A stretch of 64,000 nucleotides of DNA from Streptomyces aureocirculatus (GCF_000720475.1 NZ_JOAP01000008.1:1-64000), one strand, 5' to 3'. Positions 26,944 through 35,535 are shown, counted from the stretch's first letter. The notes: generated from the sequence alone by a model not told the origin. Numbers and translations: made by a program.

Positions 26944-26960
26944 TCCCAAGAGTCTTGGGA
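26944..26960. promoter_or_regulatory. 17-bp palindrome in the lyase/aldolase divergent promoter
   Basis: TCCCAAGAGTCTTGGGA is a perfect palindrome about the central base, 25 bases upstream of the ammonia-lyase start. It lies in the 159-base gap shared with the divergent aldolase gene. Size and symmetry fit a dimeric regulator site that could coordinate both arms of the pathway. Which regulator binds is unknown. Confidence 0.5.
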
Positions 26961-27078
26961 GCCGGTGTTTCCCACCGATATCCCTGCCCGTCCGCGCCCG
27001 ATATCCGTACGAGACAGCAAGAATGCGCGCCCCGCCGAGAGTTGGCCCCAGAAAAGGCACGGAGGGAGCGGAAACCCC

Positions 27079-27852
27079 ATGATCTCCAACGGTGCGTTCG
27101 GCAGGCGACTCCGCCTGCGACGCCTCTACCGAAACGATTCCGAACGGCTGCTGATCGTGCCGCTCGACCATTCGGTGACCCAGGGCCCTGTCACCGGCGG
27201 CGCGGGCATCGACGCGCTGGTGGGGCGGCTCGCCACCAACAGGGTGGACGCGATCGTGCTGCACAAGGGCGCCCTGAGGCACATCGACCCGCAGTGGTTC
27301 GGCTCCACCTCACTCATCGTCCACCTGAGCGCGAGCACCGTGCTCGCCCCCGACCCCGACGCCAAGTACCTGGTCGGCGGCGTGGAGGAGAGCCTGCGCC
27401 TGGGCGCGGACGCGGTGAGCGTGCACGTCAATCTGGGCTCGGACGGCGAGCAGCGGCAGATCTCCGACCTGGCCGCCGTCGCCGACGCCTGCGACCGGTG
27501 GAACGTCCCGCTGCTCGCGATGATGTACCCCCGCGGCCCGAAGATCAGCAACCCGCGCGACCCGGCCCTCGTCCAGCACGCGGTGACGGTCGCCGCCGAC
27601 CTCGGGGCCGACCTGGTGAAGACACCCTACGTCGGTTCCGTCGACCGGATGAAGGAGATCGTGGCCTGCGCGCCCGTGCCCGTCGTCACGGTCGGCGGCC
27701 CCCGCAACGACGACGAGGGCCAGGTACTCGCCCATGTCACGGAGGCCCTGAACTCGGGCGTGGCGGGCGTGGCGATGGGCCGGAACGTCTTCGAGGCGCC
27801 GGATCCGGGGGCGATGGCGGGGAAGCTGGCCGACCTCATTCACGGTGCCTGA
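27079..27852 (+). CDS. griI: GriI-like aldolase (2-amino-4,5-dihydroxy-6-oxo-7-phosphooxyheptanoate synthase)
   Basis: A 257-residue class I aldolase of the DhnA/AroA' family. VPLDHSVTQGP holds the active-site Asp, ADLVKTPYVG the Schiff-base Lys, and VVTVGGPRNDD and GVAMGRNVFE the phosphate-binding loops. In Streptomyces griseus GriI joins aspartate semialdehyde and dihydroxyacetone phosphate as the first step to 3-amino-4-hydroxybenzoate. The cognate GriH-like gene follows after 78 bases. Archaeal-type shikimate enzymes share the fold, but pairing with the cyclase inside a metabolite cluster supports the GriI role. GGAGGG at 27061 sets the ATG at 27079. Confidence 0.9.
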   Translation: MISNGAFGRRLRLRRLYRNDSERLLIVPLDHSVTQGPVTGGAGIDALVGRLATNRVDAIVLHKGALRHIDPQWFGSTSLIVHLSASTVLAPDPDAKYLVGGVEESLRLGADAVSVHVNLGSDGEQRQISDLAAVADACDRWNVPLLAMMYPRGPKISNPRDPALVQHAVTVAADLGADLVKTPYVGSVDRMKEIVACAPVPVVTVGGPRNDDEGQVLAHVTEALNSGVAGVAMGRNVFEAPDPGAMAGKLADLIHGA

Positions 27853-27930
27853 CCTCCTCGCCGTCTCACCCCTCTCCCCCGCGCCGCGCCGCGCGGCACT
27901 CACCCCAAGTGAACTTAGGAGCCCAACCCC

Positions 27931-29037
27931 ATGAAGCTCAGTTGGCTGGACATCCGGGACCTCGGCGAGGCCAAGAACGCCATCGTCCAGGAGGCCCTGC
28001 ACCACCGGCTCGACGGCATCGTCGCCGCGGATCCCGCCGACCTCGCGGGCCTGCCCCCGACGGTCAAGAAAGTGCTGTTCCCGCGCGGGCGTGCGCTGCC
28101 CGAGGACTTCGGCGAGGCGACCGTGGTCATCGTGGACCCGGCGTTCCACGCCGTGACCCCCGCCGAGCTGGCGCTCGCCCACCCCGAGGTGGAGTTCGGC
28201 CGGTTCGTGGAGATCATCGACGCGCCGACCCTGGAGGACGCCTGCCAGTCGGCCCGTACGGAGCGGTGGAGCCTGCTGCTCTTCCGCGACCCCACCAAGA
28301 TCCCGCTGGAGATCGTGATCGCGGCGTCCACGGGTTCGCCGGGCAGCCTGATCACGGTGGCCGCGGACGTCGAGGAGGCCGACATCATCTTCGGTGTGCT
28401 CGAACTCGGCTCCGACGGCGTCATGATGGCGCCGCGCAAAGTCGGCGACGCGGCCGCCCTGAAGGCCGTGGTGGAGGCCGAGACCCCGGACCTGAGCCTG
28501 GTGGAACTGGAGGTCGTCTCCACCGAGCACGTCGGCATGGGCGAGCGCGCCTGCGTCGACACCTGCACCTACTTCCGCAAGGACGAGGGCATCCTGGTCG
28601 GTTCGCACTCCAAGGGCATGGTGCTGTGCGTCAGCGAGACGCACCCGCTGCCGTACATGCCGACCCGCCCGTTCCGCGTGAACGCGGGCGCCATTCACTC
28701 GTACACGATGTCCCAGAACGGCCGCACCAACTACCTCAGCGAGCTGAAGGCCGGCAGCAAGATCGTCGCCGTCGACACCGAGGGCCGCACCCGGCTCGTC
28801 ACCGTCGGCCGCGTCAAGATCGAGACCCGCCCGCTGATCTCGGTGAACGCCGTCGCCCCCGACGGCCGGGAGGCCAACCTGATCCTCCAGGACGACTGGC
28901 ACGTACGGGTACTCGGCCCGGGCGCCAAGGTCCTCAACAGCACCGAACTCAAGCCCGGCGACAAGGTGCTCGGACACCTCCCGACCGAGGACCGGCACGT
29001 CGGCTACCCGCTGACCGAGTTCTGCCTCGAGACGTAG
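27931..29037 (+). CDS. griH: GriH-like 3-amino-4-hydroxybenzoate synthase (dehydroquinate synthase II family)
   Basis: A 368-residue enzyme of the AroB-II family. It begins MKLSWLDIRDLGEAKNAIVQ. The central metal/substrate region carries ACVDTCTYFRKDEGILVGSHSKG. The C-terminal SH3-like barrel runs ETRPLISVNAVAPDGREANL and LGPGAKVLNSTELKPGDKVLG, ending HVGYPLTEFCLE. In S. griseus GriH converts the GriI product to 3-amino-4-hydroxybenzoate. The arrangement griI-griH is the same here. TAGGAG precedes the ATG at 27931. The whole pair is divergent from the lyase/ligase operon. Confidence 0.92.
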   Translation: MKLSWLDIRDLGEAKNAIVQEALHHRLDGIVAADPADLAGLPPTVKKVLFPRGRALPEDFGEATVVIVDPAFHAVTPAELALAHPEVEFGRFVEIIDAPTLEDACQSARTERWSLLLFRDPTKIPLEIVIAASTGSPGSLITVAADVEEADIIFGVLELGSDGVMMAPRKVGDAAALKAVVEAETPDLSLVELEVVSTEHVGMGERACVDTCTYFRKDEGILVGSHSKGMVLCVSETHPLPYMPTRPFRVNAGAIHSYTMSQNGRTNYLSELKAGSKIVAVDTEGRTRLVTVGRVKIETRPLISVNAVAPDGREANLILQDDWHVRVLGPGAKVLNSTELKPGDKVLGHLPTEDRHVGYPLTEFCLET

Positions 29038-29075
29038 TGGGTGAGGCCGGTGAGGCGGACGCGGGGAGGCGCGGC

Positions 29076-29483
29076 GTGAGTGGGGGAGGCGGGAGCGAGG
29101 GGGGCGTGAGTGAGGGGAGCGTGAGTGAGGGGGGCGTGAGTGGGGGAAGCCCGGCGGGCGGGCTCCTCTACGTCCCCGTGCGGCCGAACCCGGCCGGGGC
29201 GTTCGCCGTGCGGACGGCCCGGCCGGGCGCGGGGCAGCGGCGGGTCGGCCTCGCCTTCACCGCGGAGGGCCTGCTGTACGCGGCGCTCGGCGAGACCCAG
29301 CGCTGGACCAGGCTGTCCGCTCCGGCCCTGCGGGCACTCCTGCGCCCGCTGGGGATCGACGACGTCCGGCTCGATCCGGTGTACGTGGGTCCGCAGATGC
29401 CGACGGCGGATGTGCTCGACTACGCGCCCGTCCTTGCCGAAGCGGAACGCCAGACGCAGTGGCTGCCGGACGAAGTGTGGTGA
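29076..29483 (+). CDS. Small SAV_915/SseB-like protein with repetitive N-terminus
   Basis: A protein of about 135 residues. The first 25 are Gly/Ser/Glu repeats (SEGGVSEGSVSEGGV) encoded by tandem GTGAGTGAGGGG units, which also provide several possible GTG starts. The folded part reads LLYVPVRPNPAGAFAVRT, then VGLAFTAEGLLYAALGE and LSAPALRALLRPLGI, matching my memory of the small SAV_915-type family in Streptomyces. The function is unknown. The start at 29076 follows GGGGAGG; a start at 29037 overlapping the griH stop is possible. Its place behind griH suggests co-transcription, but no role in the pathway is implied by the sequence. Confidence 0.6.
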   Translation: MSGGGGSEGGVSEGSVSEGGVSGGSPAGGLLYVPVRPNPAGAFAVRTARPGAGQRRVGLAFTAEGLLYAALGETQRWTRLSAPALRALLRPLGIDDVRLDPVYVGPQMPTADVLDYAPVLAEAERQTQWLPDEVW

Positions 29484-29602
29484 GACAAGGGGGTGTTGGC
29501 GGGCGTCGGCGCGGGCGGCCGGGGTGACGGACCCGGCCGGGAATGACCGAATGGCGTACGGTGGACGCATCCGCAGGCGACCCCGGAACGGAGCTCCGGA
29601 GC

Positions 29603-30691
29603 ATGTCCACTGTGATCGGTCGCGAGGAACTCATCTCACGTGTGGGCCGCGCCGAGTCCGCGCAGACCCTGTTCAGCACCCTGGCGGCGCAGTTGCGCAC
29701 GGCGGTCCCGTACGACGCTGCGGTCTGGCGTGCGACGGACCCGGAGACGGGCATGATGACGTCGCCGATCGTCGCGGAGAACATCGACGACCGCAGTTGC
29801 GCCGTGTACTGGCAGTACGAACTGTTCGGCGAGAAGATCAACCTGTTCCGCGACCTCGTGCGGGCGCCGGTGCCGGTGGCCGGCCTGTGGGAGAGCACGG
29901 GCGGCGAGCTGAACCGCTCGACTCTCTACAAGGGCTTCCTGGCGCCGCGCGGGGTGCACGACGAGTTGCGTGCGGTGCTGCGCGTCGACGGGCGGCCGCA
30001 CGGGTACGTGAGCTTGTTCCGGCTGGCGGGCAGGCCACCGTTCAGCGCGGTGGAGCGCCGTTTCATCGAGGGCCTCGCGACTCCGATCGCGCGCAGGCTC
30101 CGCTCGTACGCCAAACAGCGCCCCGATCGCGCCACCGAGGGCCTGTCCGGCACGGGCCTGCTCCTCTTCGGCACGGACGGCGCCCTGATCTCGGCGAACG
30201 ACGAGGCGAGGCGGCACTTGGAGGAGATGCCCGAGGGTCCCACCGCGGTCACGGGCCTGGGCATCCGCATCCCCTTGTGGGTGCACAACACGGCGATGCG
30301 GGCGCGGGCGATAGCCGAGGAGCGCGAGCACGGCACGGCCCGCATCCGGATGCGCAGCCGCACCGGCCACTGGCTGATCTGCCACGCCTCCTGCCTGCGC
30401 GAGGGCGAGGGCAGACTCGGCGTCTCCGCGGTGGTCATCGAACGCGCCCCGGTCTCCGAGGTCACCCCTCTGATCGTCCAGGCGTACGAGCTCTCCGACC
30501 GCGAACTGGAAGTGACCCGGCGCGTGGCCCGCGGTCTGCCCACCGGCCGCATAGCGGAGGAACTCCACCTGTCCCCGCACACGGTCCGCGACCACATCAA
30601 GGCGATCTTCGCCAAGCTGAATGTGTCGAGCCGTGGGGAGTTGGTGGGCAAGCTGTTCACGGAGTACTACGAACCGGAGCAGCGGGTGTGA
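29603..30691 (+). CDS. LuxR-family transcriptional regulator
   Basis: A 362-residue regulator. The N-terminal two-thirds look like GAF/PAS sensory modules (LAAQLRTAVPYDAAVWRATDPETG, and later GLLLFGTDGALISANDEARRHLEEM). The C-terminal LuxR helix-turn-helix is LSDRELEVTRRVARGLPTGRIAEELHLSPHTVRDHIKAIFAKL. No receiver Asp motif is present, so it is not a response regulator. GGAG lies nine bases before the ATG at 29603; an ATG at 29543 is less well supported. It sits at the right edge of the cluster, co-directional with griI-griH, and is a plausible second pathway regulator. Confidence 0.88.
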   Translation: MSTVIGREELISRVGRAESAQTLFSTLAAQLRTAVPYDAAVWRATDPETGMMTSPIVAENIDDRSCAVYWQYELFGEKINLFRDLVRAPVPVAGLWESTGGELNRSTLYKGFLAPRGVHDELRAVLRVDGRPHGYVSLFRLAGRPPFSAVERRFIEGLATPIARRLRSYAKQRPDRATEGLSGTGLLLFGTDGALISANDEARRHLEEMPEGPTAVTGLGIRIPLWVHNTAMRARAIAEEREHGTARIRMRSRTGHWLICHASCLREGEGRLGVSAVVIERAPVSEVTPLIVQAYELSDRELEVTRRVARGLPTGRIAEELHLSPHTVRDHIKAIFAKLNVSSRGELVGKLFTEYYEPEQRV

Positions 30692-30712
30692 GCGGGCCGG
30701 GCCCTTGGGGCC

Positions 30713-31674
30713 CTACTGGCTGGGCCTCCCCCGCCTCCCGGCCCCGGTCGGATGAGTCCCCGTGACCCCCATGACCACCGAATAAAGACTGCTCTGCGCG
30801 GCGATGAAGAGCCGATTGCGCTTGCCGCCGCCCCAGGCGATATTGGCGACGGTCTCAGGGATGACGAGCCGCCCGATCAGGGTGCCGTCGGGGTCGTAAC
30901 AGTGCACGCCGTCATCCATGGCGGCGACCCAGAGCCGCCCTTCGTCGTCGAACCGAAGATTGTCGAACCGGGCCCGCGGCCGGCCTGCGGCCTCGGCGAA
31001 AACCCGCCCGTCCGACAAGGACCCGTCCTCCCGCACATCGAATACCCGGATGACGCCGTCCCGGGTATCGGAAACGAACAACTGCCGTTCGTCGTCCGAG
31101 AAGACAAGACCGTTGGGCGCCCCGAGACTGTCGGCGACGACGCGAACGTCCCCACCGCCGCCCGCGCCCCCGGGATCAACCCGGTACACACAATTCCGCC
31201 CGATCTCACTCTCCGCCCGGTACCCCTCGTAGTCACTGGTGATACCGAAGTCAGGATCGGAGAACCACACGGACCCGTCGGACTTCACGGCGGCGTCGTT
31301 GGGGCTGTTGAGCCGCTTGCCCTGCCATCGATCGGCGAGCACGGTGATCGACCCGTCGTGTTCGGTCCTGGTGACCCGCCGATTTCCTTGCTCGCAACTC
31401 ACCAACCGGCCTTGCCGGTCGAGGGTGTTGCCGTTGGAGTGCCCGGCGCCCGCCGGAAGACGCTGACGTCCCCGCTCTCCTCGTCCCACCGCAACATCCG
31501 GTCATTGGGAATGTCGCTCCACACCACCTGCCGCCACGCAGGCACATAGACGGGCCCTTCGGCCCACCGGCACCCGCTGTACAGCACCTCGACCCGATCG
31601 TCGCCGTTCATGCACCTCCCCGTACGGAACCGCTCGTCGAACGCCTCGTACAACCCACCAGGCTCACTGCTCAC
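30713..31674 (-). pseudogene. SMP-30/gluconolactonase family gene with a frameshift
   Basis: An SMP-30/gluconolactonase/LRE-like beta-propeller of about 320 residues in two frames. The first part (to about 31450) has YSGCRWAEGPVYVP and VVWSDIPNDRMLRWD. The second part resumes with GHSNGNTLDRQGRLVSCEQG and LNSPNDAAVKSDGSVWFSDPDFG, with metal ligands Glu and Asn/Asp in place, and runs to a normal C-terminus. A one-base deletion in the GC-rich stretch around 31442-31457 explains the break. It is either a recent inactivation or a sequencing error. The start is taken as the GTG at 31674. The gene converges on the LuxR gene. Confidence 0.8.
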
Positions 31675-31776
31675 GCCACACCCACTCCTCACCAACCGGA
31701 CCGAACAGGATTCTGCATATCGAGCACTTTGCAGGATGAACTATGCTCAGAACAAGAACACCCCGAACGGAGAGTC

Positions 31777-32241
31777 GTGGATCACATAGATCGCGCCCTA
31801 CTGGCGCAGCTCCAGGAGGACGCCACGCAGTCCTACGCCGCACTGGGCCGGACCGTCGGCCTCTCGCCGGGCGCGGCCCACGAGCGCGTACGGAAGCTCC
31901 GCGAGAGCGGCGTGATCCGCCGCACCACGGCCGAGGTCGACCCCACGGCCATCGGCGGCGCCTTCCTCGCCTACGTGATGGTCGACTCCACGTCCTGGAT
32001 GGGCGACTCCGCGAACGCCTTCGCCGCCATCCCCGAAGTCCTGGAGGCCCACATCATCGCGGGCGCCGCCTCACTCCTCCTGAAGGTCAGAACCCCGACG
32101 ACCGAGCAACTCCAGGACGTCCTGCGCCGGATCTACGCCATCGACGGCGTGAGCGGCACCCAGGCGACGGTCTCCCTGGAAACCTTCTTCGAACGCCAGC
32201 TCTCCCCTACCACGGCGGAGCCGACTGCGGGGCGGCCGTGA
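31777..32241 (+). CDS. Lrp/AsnC-family regulator
   Basis: A 154-residue regulator. It opens DHIDRALLAQLQEDATQSYAALGRTVGLSPGAAHERVRKLRESGVI (Lrp helix-turn-helix). The RAM ligand-binding fold follows (AFLAYVMVDS, IPEVLEAHIIAGAASLLLKVRT, IDGVSGTQATVSLE). Size is normal. The GTG at 31777 follows GGAGAG; it is divergent from the SMP-30 gene, with about 100 bases shared for promoters. Targets may include that neighbour or amino-acid genes; unknown. Confidence 0.9.
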   Translation: MDHIDRALLAQLQEDATQSYAALGRTVGLSPGAAHERVRKLRESGVIRRTTAEVDPTAIGGAFLAYVMVDSTSWMGDSANAFAAIPEVLEAHIIAGAASLLLKVRTPTTEQLQDVLRRIYAIDGVSGTQATVSLETFFERQLSPTTAEPTAGRP

Positions 32242-32394
32242 GCTCTGGCCTCTGAACCCTGAGCACGTCGCCCGGACGCTTCCCGCCATGCCACCTGGCG
32301 GCTAACCCTGGATGCGGCTCGGCATGCAGCCTCAGGTGGCTACGTCAGACTGCGTCCCTGGAACTCAAAAGCCTATGGAGACTCAGGGGGACGC

Positions 32395-33207
32395 ATGTGG
32401 GGGACCGTCATTGCCGTCCTTGGCACACTGGGCGGCGTGGCGCTGGCCGGCGCTACGCAGGTTCTTACCGAGCGCCGAGCACGCAGAGAACAGCAGCGCC
32501 AACTGATCGCCGATGCCGTTCAACAGTTGCTCGGCGCGGTGATGACGTACCGGGAGGCGCATTGGCTTCTGATCGCCGACATTCGGGAGGGCGAGCAGGA
32601 CAACCGAGAGACACGCACCGCTCGCTATCGAGCCCGATCCGAGATCACCAGGGCCTTCGACAGACTCAGCCTCGTCACGGCCGATCCACAGCTTGTCCAA
32701 GCTGCTTCGGCAGCGCTCTGGGCAGCGGTCGAGCTGAGTCACATCGACGTCGGCCAGGCCGCTGAAGGCCGCTTCGCCGAGCACGTCGAAACCGCCCTGG
32801 CAGCCGGGCGGGAGCGCACACGGGAGGCCCATAACGCGCTACGGGCCGCCGCGACCGCCCATGTGCACCGCCGCCCCCCCCCGGCCGCCCCCCCCCCCCC
32901 CCCGCCAGGGGCCCCAAAAAACCCCCCGAAATTTGGGGGGCCCCCCCCCCCCCCCCCCCCCCCCGCCGACGCCTCCACCGAACGGAAAAACCCCAGGCCG
33001 GAACGGATCCGACCCGGGGTTCAAGTGAGCCGCCTTCTGGATTCGAACTCACGCATCGCTCACGCAGCCGGCGGCCCTGCTTCTCCGGCGACCTGGGTCG
33101 ACGAAAGACTGCGTTTCACGCTTCCCCGGCAGGCCTCAACTGAAGTCCGAGGTAGCGCTACTCGAACGAGAGCAACACCTCTCGACCGTTTCCGCCAGCG
33201 TGACTAA
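32395..33207 (+). CDS. Hypothetical membrane-anchored protein, C-terminus corrupted
   Basis: The N-terminus MWGTVIAVLGTLGGVALAGATQVL is one membrane segment followed by a basic helix (ERRARREQQRQ). A helical soluble part then runs to about residue 158 (ARSEITRAFDRLSLV, AALWAAVELSHIDVG, RERTREAHNALRAAATAHV). This is a common actinobacterial architecture of unknown function. From about 32869 the frame enters a poly-C/poly-G/poly-A tract and then non-coding sequence, and the stop at 33205 is accidental. The true end is probably near 32870. GGGGG lies before the ATG. Confidence 0.5.
   Translation: MWGTVIAVLGTLGGVALAGATQVLTERRARREQQRQLIADAVQQLLGAVMTYREAHWLLIADIREGEQDNRETRTARYRARSEITRAFDRLSLVTADPQLVQAASAALWAAVELSHIDVGQAAEGRFAEHVETALAAGRERTREAHNALRAAATAHVHRRPPPAAPPPPPPGAPKNPPKFGGPPPPPPPPADASTERKNPRPERIRPGVQVSRLLDSNSRIAHAAGGPASPATWVDERLRFTLPRQASTEVRGSATRTRATPLDRFRQRD
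32869..32964. other. Homopolymer tract, probable assembly/sequencing artefact
   Basis: About 95 bases consist almost only of long C runs (up to 25 C), interrupted by aaaaaacccccc, gaaattt and gggggg. This is unlike any coding or repeat structure elsewhere in the window and is typical of a failed read or patched gap at a strong hairpin. The flanking genes contain frameshifts. Annotation in 31.4-33.7 kb should be treated with caution. Confidence 0.65.
32986..33052 (-). repeat. Degenerate copy of the tRNA-Thr 3' end and terminator (old att remnant)
   Basis: The sequence resembles the 89-bp att repeats: an aaaaaccccagg...cccggggtt hairpin followed by agccgccttctggattcgaac, corresponding to the acceptor/T-arm of tRNA-Thr with several changes. 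It lies about 1 kb left of the perfect left repeat. It suggests an earlier integration at the same tRNA, since decayed. Confidence 0.6.
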
Positions 33208-33252
33208 ACCGACAAGAAAGGCGTACGCAACCCCAAGGAGGAATCAGTCTCC

Positions 33253-33691
33253 ATGAGCCTCTCGGACCCGAATGCCACAACCGACGACAGGTGCCTCGCT
33301 CCTCTCGCCTCGCAACCCGTCACCAGCACCGCCAAGGACACACCGCGCAGCGAAAAGTCGGATGCAGACGCCGCTCGCATAACCCTCCAACTGGAACAGA
33401 ACCACGCCGAGGCCAATGCCGTCGGACTCTGCAGCCCCGAACTTGACGCCTTCCACAACCTGATGGTGGCTGGGCTACGGCCTCCACTTGGGCGAGTTGA
33501 GTCCGGCCGAGGCACGGAGCGCGCTGGAGGAGATGCGAGGCTTCGTCAACCGGTTGGAGCATGTGGTCAAGCATGCAGAGGACATCATGCAAGACGACTT
33601 CGAGGGCGACCCCGAGATCGCGCGTCTCGACCGCGAGGCGGACGACAATCGGTGGAAGGCAGTCCGGAGCTCACCGAAAAATGTCGCTTAG
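33253..33691 (+). pseudogene. Small hypothetical gene with a frameshift
   Basis: A strong ribosome-binding site (AAGGAGG) precedes the ATG at 33253. The first frame encodes MSLSDPNATT... up to AFHNLMVAG. After about 33470 coding character switches frame and continues GYGLHLGELSPAEARSALEEM, then FVNRLEHVVKHAEDIMQDDF, to a stop at 33691. Joined, the protein would be about 145 residues, acidic and helical. One missing base near 33465-33475 accounts for the break. No family is recognised. It could be a real mutation or a sequencing fault, given the neighbouring artefact. Confidence 0.6.
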
Positions 33692-34025
33692 GGTGCCTAG
33701 ACGTTCATCCTGCTGAAGGACAGGACGGTGTGGCTATCCATCTTGCCGATGACGTGTCCCTTCGGTAGTTCGCTGTCTGGGGCGCCAGCCGGATGGAAGT
33801 CATGTGCGATACAGCGGCGCGGGCGACACTCCATTCAGTGATGCGGGCGCCAGATTCTGTGCCAGGGCGACCGCGTCGGGGCCGTAGCCGGCGGCACCAA
33901 GTCGTGACGGTCGTTCGGGATCTGCATTGTCGCGTTCGGCGATCAGATAGGCAGTCCTCCGCTCACTCATAGCTCACAAAAGCCCCTCCACGGCACCTCA
34001 GCCGTGCGCTCCCACACGCCGCAGA
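33692..34025. other. Non-coding interval before the left att repeat
   Basis: About 330 bases without a convincing gene, promoter or terminator. Short frames here lack codon bias. It is probably debris from an earlier insertion between the decayed att copy at 33.0 kb and the intact repeat at 34.03 kb. Confidence 0.5.
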
Positions 34026-34114
34026 CATGAAAAAACCCCAGGTCACGGCGAGTGAGTCCTGGGGTTAATCCGAGCCGCCTTCGGGATTCGAACCCGAGAC
34101 CTACGCATTACGAG
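34026..34114. repeat. attL: left 89-bp tRNA-Thr repeat
   Basis: This repeat is identical over 89 bases to 45858-45946. It holds the terminator hairpin (aaccccagg...cctggggtt followed, on the minus strand, by six T) and the 3' half of tRNA-Thr ending in the anticodon loop (cattacgag). Directly right of it identity stops (ggcctg versus tgcgtt), which marks the crossover boundary. Confidence 0.92.
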
Positions 34115-34320
34115 GGCCTGCAAGATCACCCCGGCTACTACCGGGCGGTGACGCCGAATCCCATCTTACCAGGTCAGAGACGTGCAGCCCCGATCGGTAT
34201 GATGCCTAATCCAGACGGTGCCGCCCCATCCGCTCACGCATCGCTCACGCAGGCTGGCCACTCTTGACCGCTTCGAGCCCGCCAAAGCCGCGCGTGGCAA
34301 CCGTCAACCCAGCGGCGCAA

Positions 34321-35535
34321 TCAAGGCAGCTCGCGCAGTTGGTGATCTACGGGGACAGTGGATGGCGGAAGGGTCGTGATGAGGAGTTCATCGGCATTGC
34401 GCTTGCCCGTCTTACCACTAGCGCTGTAGCGCGTCTTCACCAACCGTTTAGTCAAGGGCCACGAGCGTACGCCGAGCATCTCTCGGTCCACGCGGCTAGG
34501 TGCCATGCGAGTGTGCGCATAGAGCCAAGTGCTCTCGGTCAGCATTGGGTTGTTGTCGTAGCTGAGCAGCCAGCGGAACTGCGCCTTGGTACGCAGATAT
34601 CCGGCGAGCTGCATGTGGAGCATGTGGTCATCCGACCCCGCCTTGCCAGCCCTGTTGCCACCGTATCCACCTCTAGGGTCGAAAGAGGTTCGGTACAAGT
34701 GCGAGGCTTTTTCGATGTAGGGCGGGTCGAGGTAAGCAACAACGCGAGACGGGATCAACTGCGGATAATAGCTGGGCACGTCATCGAGTGTCTGTTGCCA
34801 GTCCTTGTGCCAGACATCGACGATTCGGCCGACTTCGTAAAGGTGACCGACATATCGAAGTCGTTCCTCTATAGCTTCCGGATTCCACCGGCATCCGATG
34901 CCGTACGGGCTTGCTTGCTTGCGCCCGCCGATCGGGCCTGCCTTACCGTGAAGGATTCCAGAAAACGTTGTGCGGTTTAGGAATAGGCACTGTGTCGCGA
35001 GGTCCAGTCGGACCGTGGCAGGCTTTGCTTTGCGAGTGGGCACCCAGGAACGCCAATAGTCCCACCGATCGACAGCGGTTACTCCACCCGGCTTGACGTA
35101 TCGGGTCCACTCGTCATGCATACGGTCGATCAGCGCCTCAGTATCGGCGGCCGCGGTCTGCCAGAAGGCAGTCACCAAGGGATCCACGTCAGCGAGCAGC
35201 ACTCGGTCGACGAGCCCTTGGCCAACTAGTCGCAAGGACGCTGACGCTCCGCCGGCGAAAGGCTCGACCAGGAGGTTGATTTCCGGAACGGCCCTCGACC
35301 CCTTGGCGGCATCCAGGATTCGGGCGATCACCGGCGCGAGGGATGACTTTGCTCCTGGATAGCGCAGGGGTGACTGGTACCTGCTCATCATGAGCGCGTG
35401 GTCAACGATACCGAGGGGTGAAACGAGTGGGCGGGGGTTGTCGAGAATGTGCGTCGGGATTGCGGGCGCAGCAACATGTGCAGCGTGAGCATCACAGAGG
35501 GGGGCGGCCGGCGGCACAGCCACATTCTCGATCAT
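34321..35535 (-). CDS. D12-class (Dam-like) DNA adenine N6-methyltransferase
   Basis: A 404-residue adenine methyltransferase. SPLRYPGAKSSLAPVI and LLVEPFAGGASASL (AdoMet motif I, about residues 90-100) precede the catalytic motif IV DPPY at about 270-273 in VVAYLDPPYIEKASHLY. The target-recognition part lies between. A 48-residue N-terminal extension is not typical. The start at 35535 gives an ATGA overlap with nurA, while Met49/Met50 would give a family-normal start. It is last gene of a three-gene coupled operon with HerA and NurA, so it probably protects self DNA from, or marks DNA for, that machinery. This is inference. An orphan modification role is the alternative. Confidence 0.88.
   Translation of the reverse strand: MIENVAVPPAAPLCDAHAAHVAAPAIPTHILDNPRPLVSPLGIVDHALMMSRYQSPLRYPGAKSSLAPVIARILDAAKGSRAVPEINLLVEPFAGGASASLRLVGQGLVDRVLLADVDPLVTAFWQTAAADTEALIDRMHDEWTRYVKPGGVTAVDRWDYWRSWVPTRKAKPATVRLDLATQCLFLNRTTFSGILHGKAGPIGGRKQASPYGIGCRWNPEAIEERLRYVGHLYEVGRIVDVWHKDWQQTLDDVPSYYPQLIPSRVVAYLDPPYIEKASHLYRTSFDPRGGYGGNRAGKAGSDDHMLHMQLAGYLRTKAQFRWLLSYDNNPMLTESTWLYAHTRMAPSRVDREMLGVRSWPLTKRLVKTRYSASGKTGKRNADELLITTLPPSTVPVDHQLRELP

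Noticed and set aside
13551..30691. NRPS or PKS assembly line
   Set aside because: No ketosynthase, condensation or carrier-protein motif occurs; the ligase is a stand-alone PaaK-like enzyme.
34026..34114. A second complete tRNA-Thr gene
   Set aside because: Only the 3' half to the anticodon loop is present; the 5' half is unrelated sequence, so it is an att copy.
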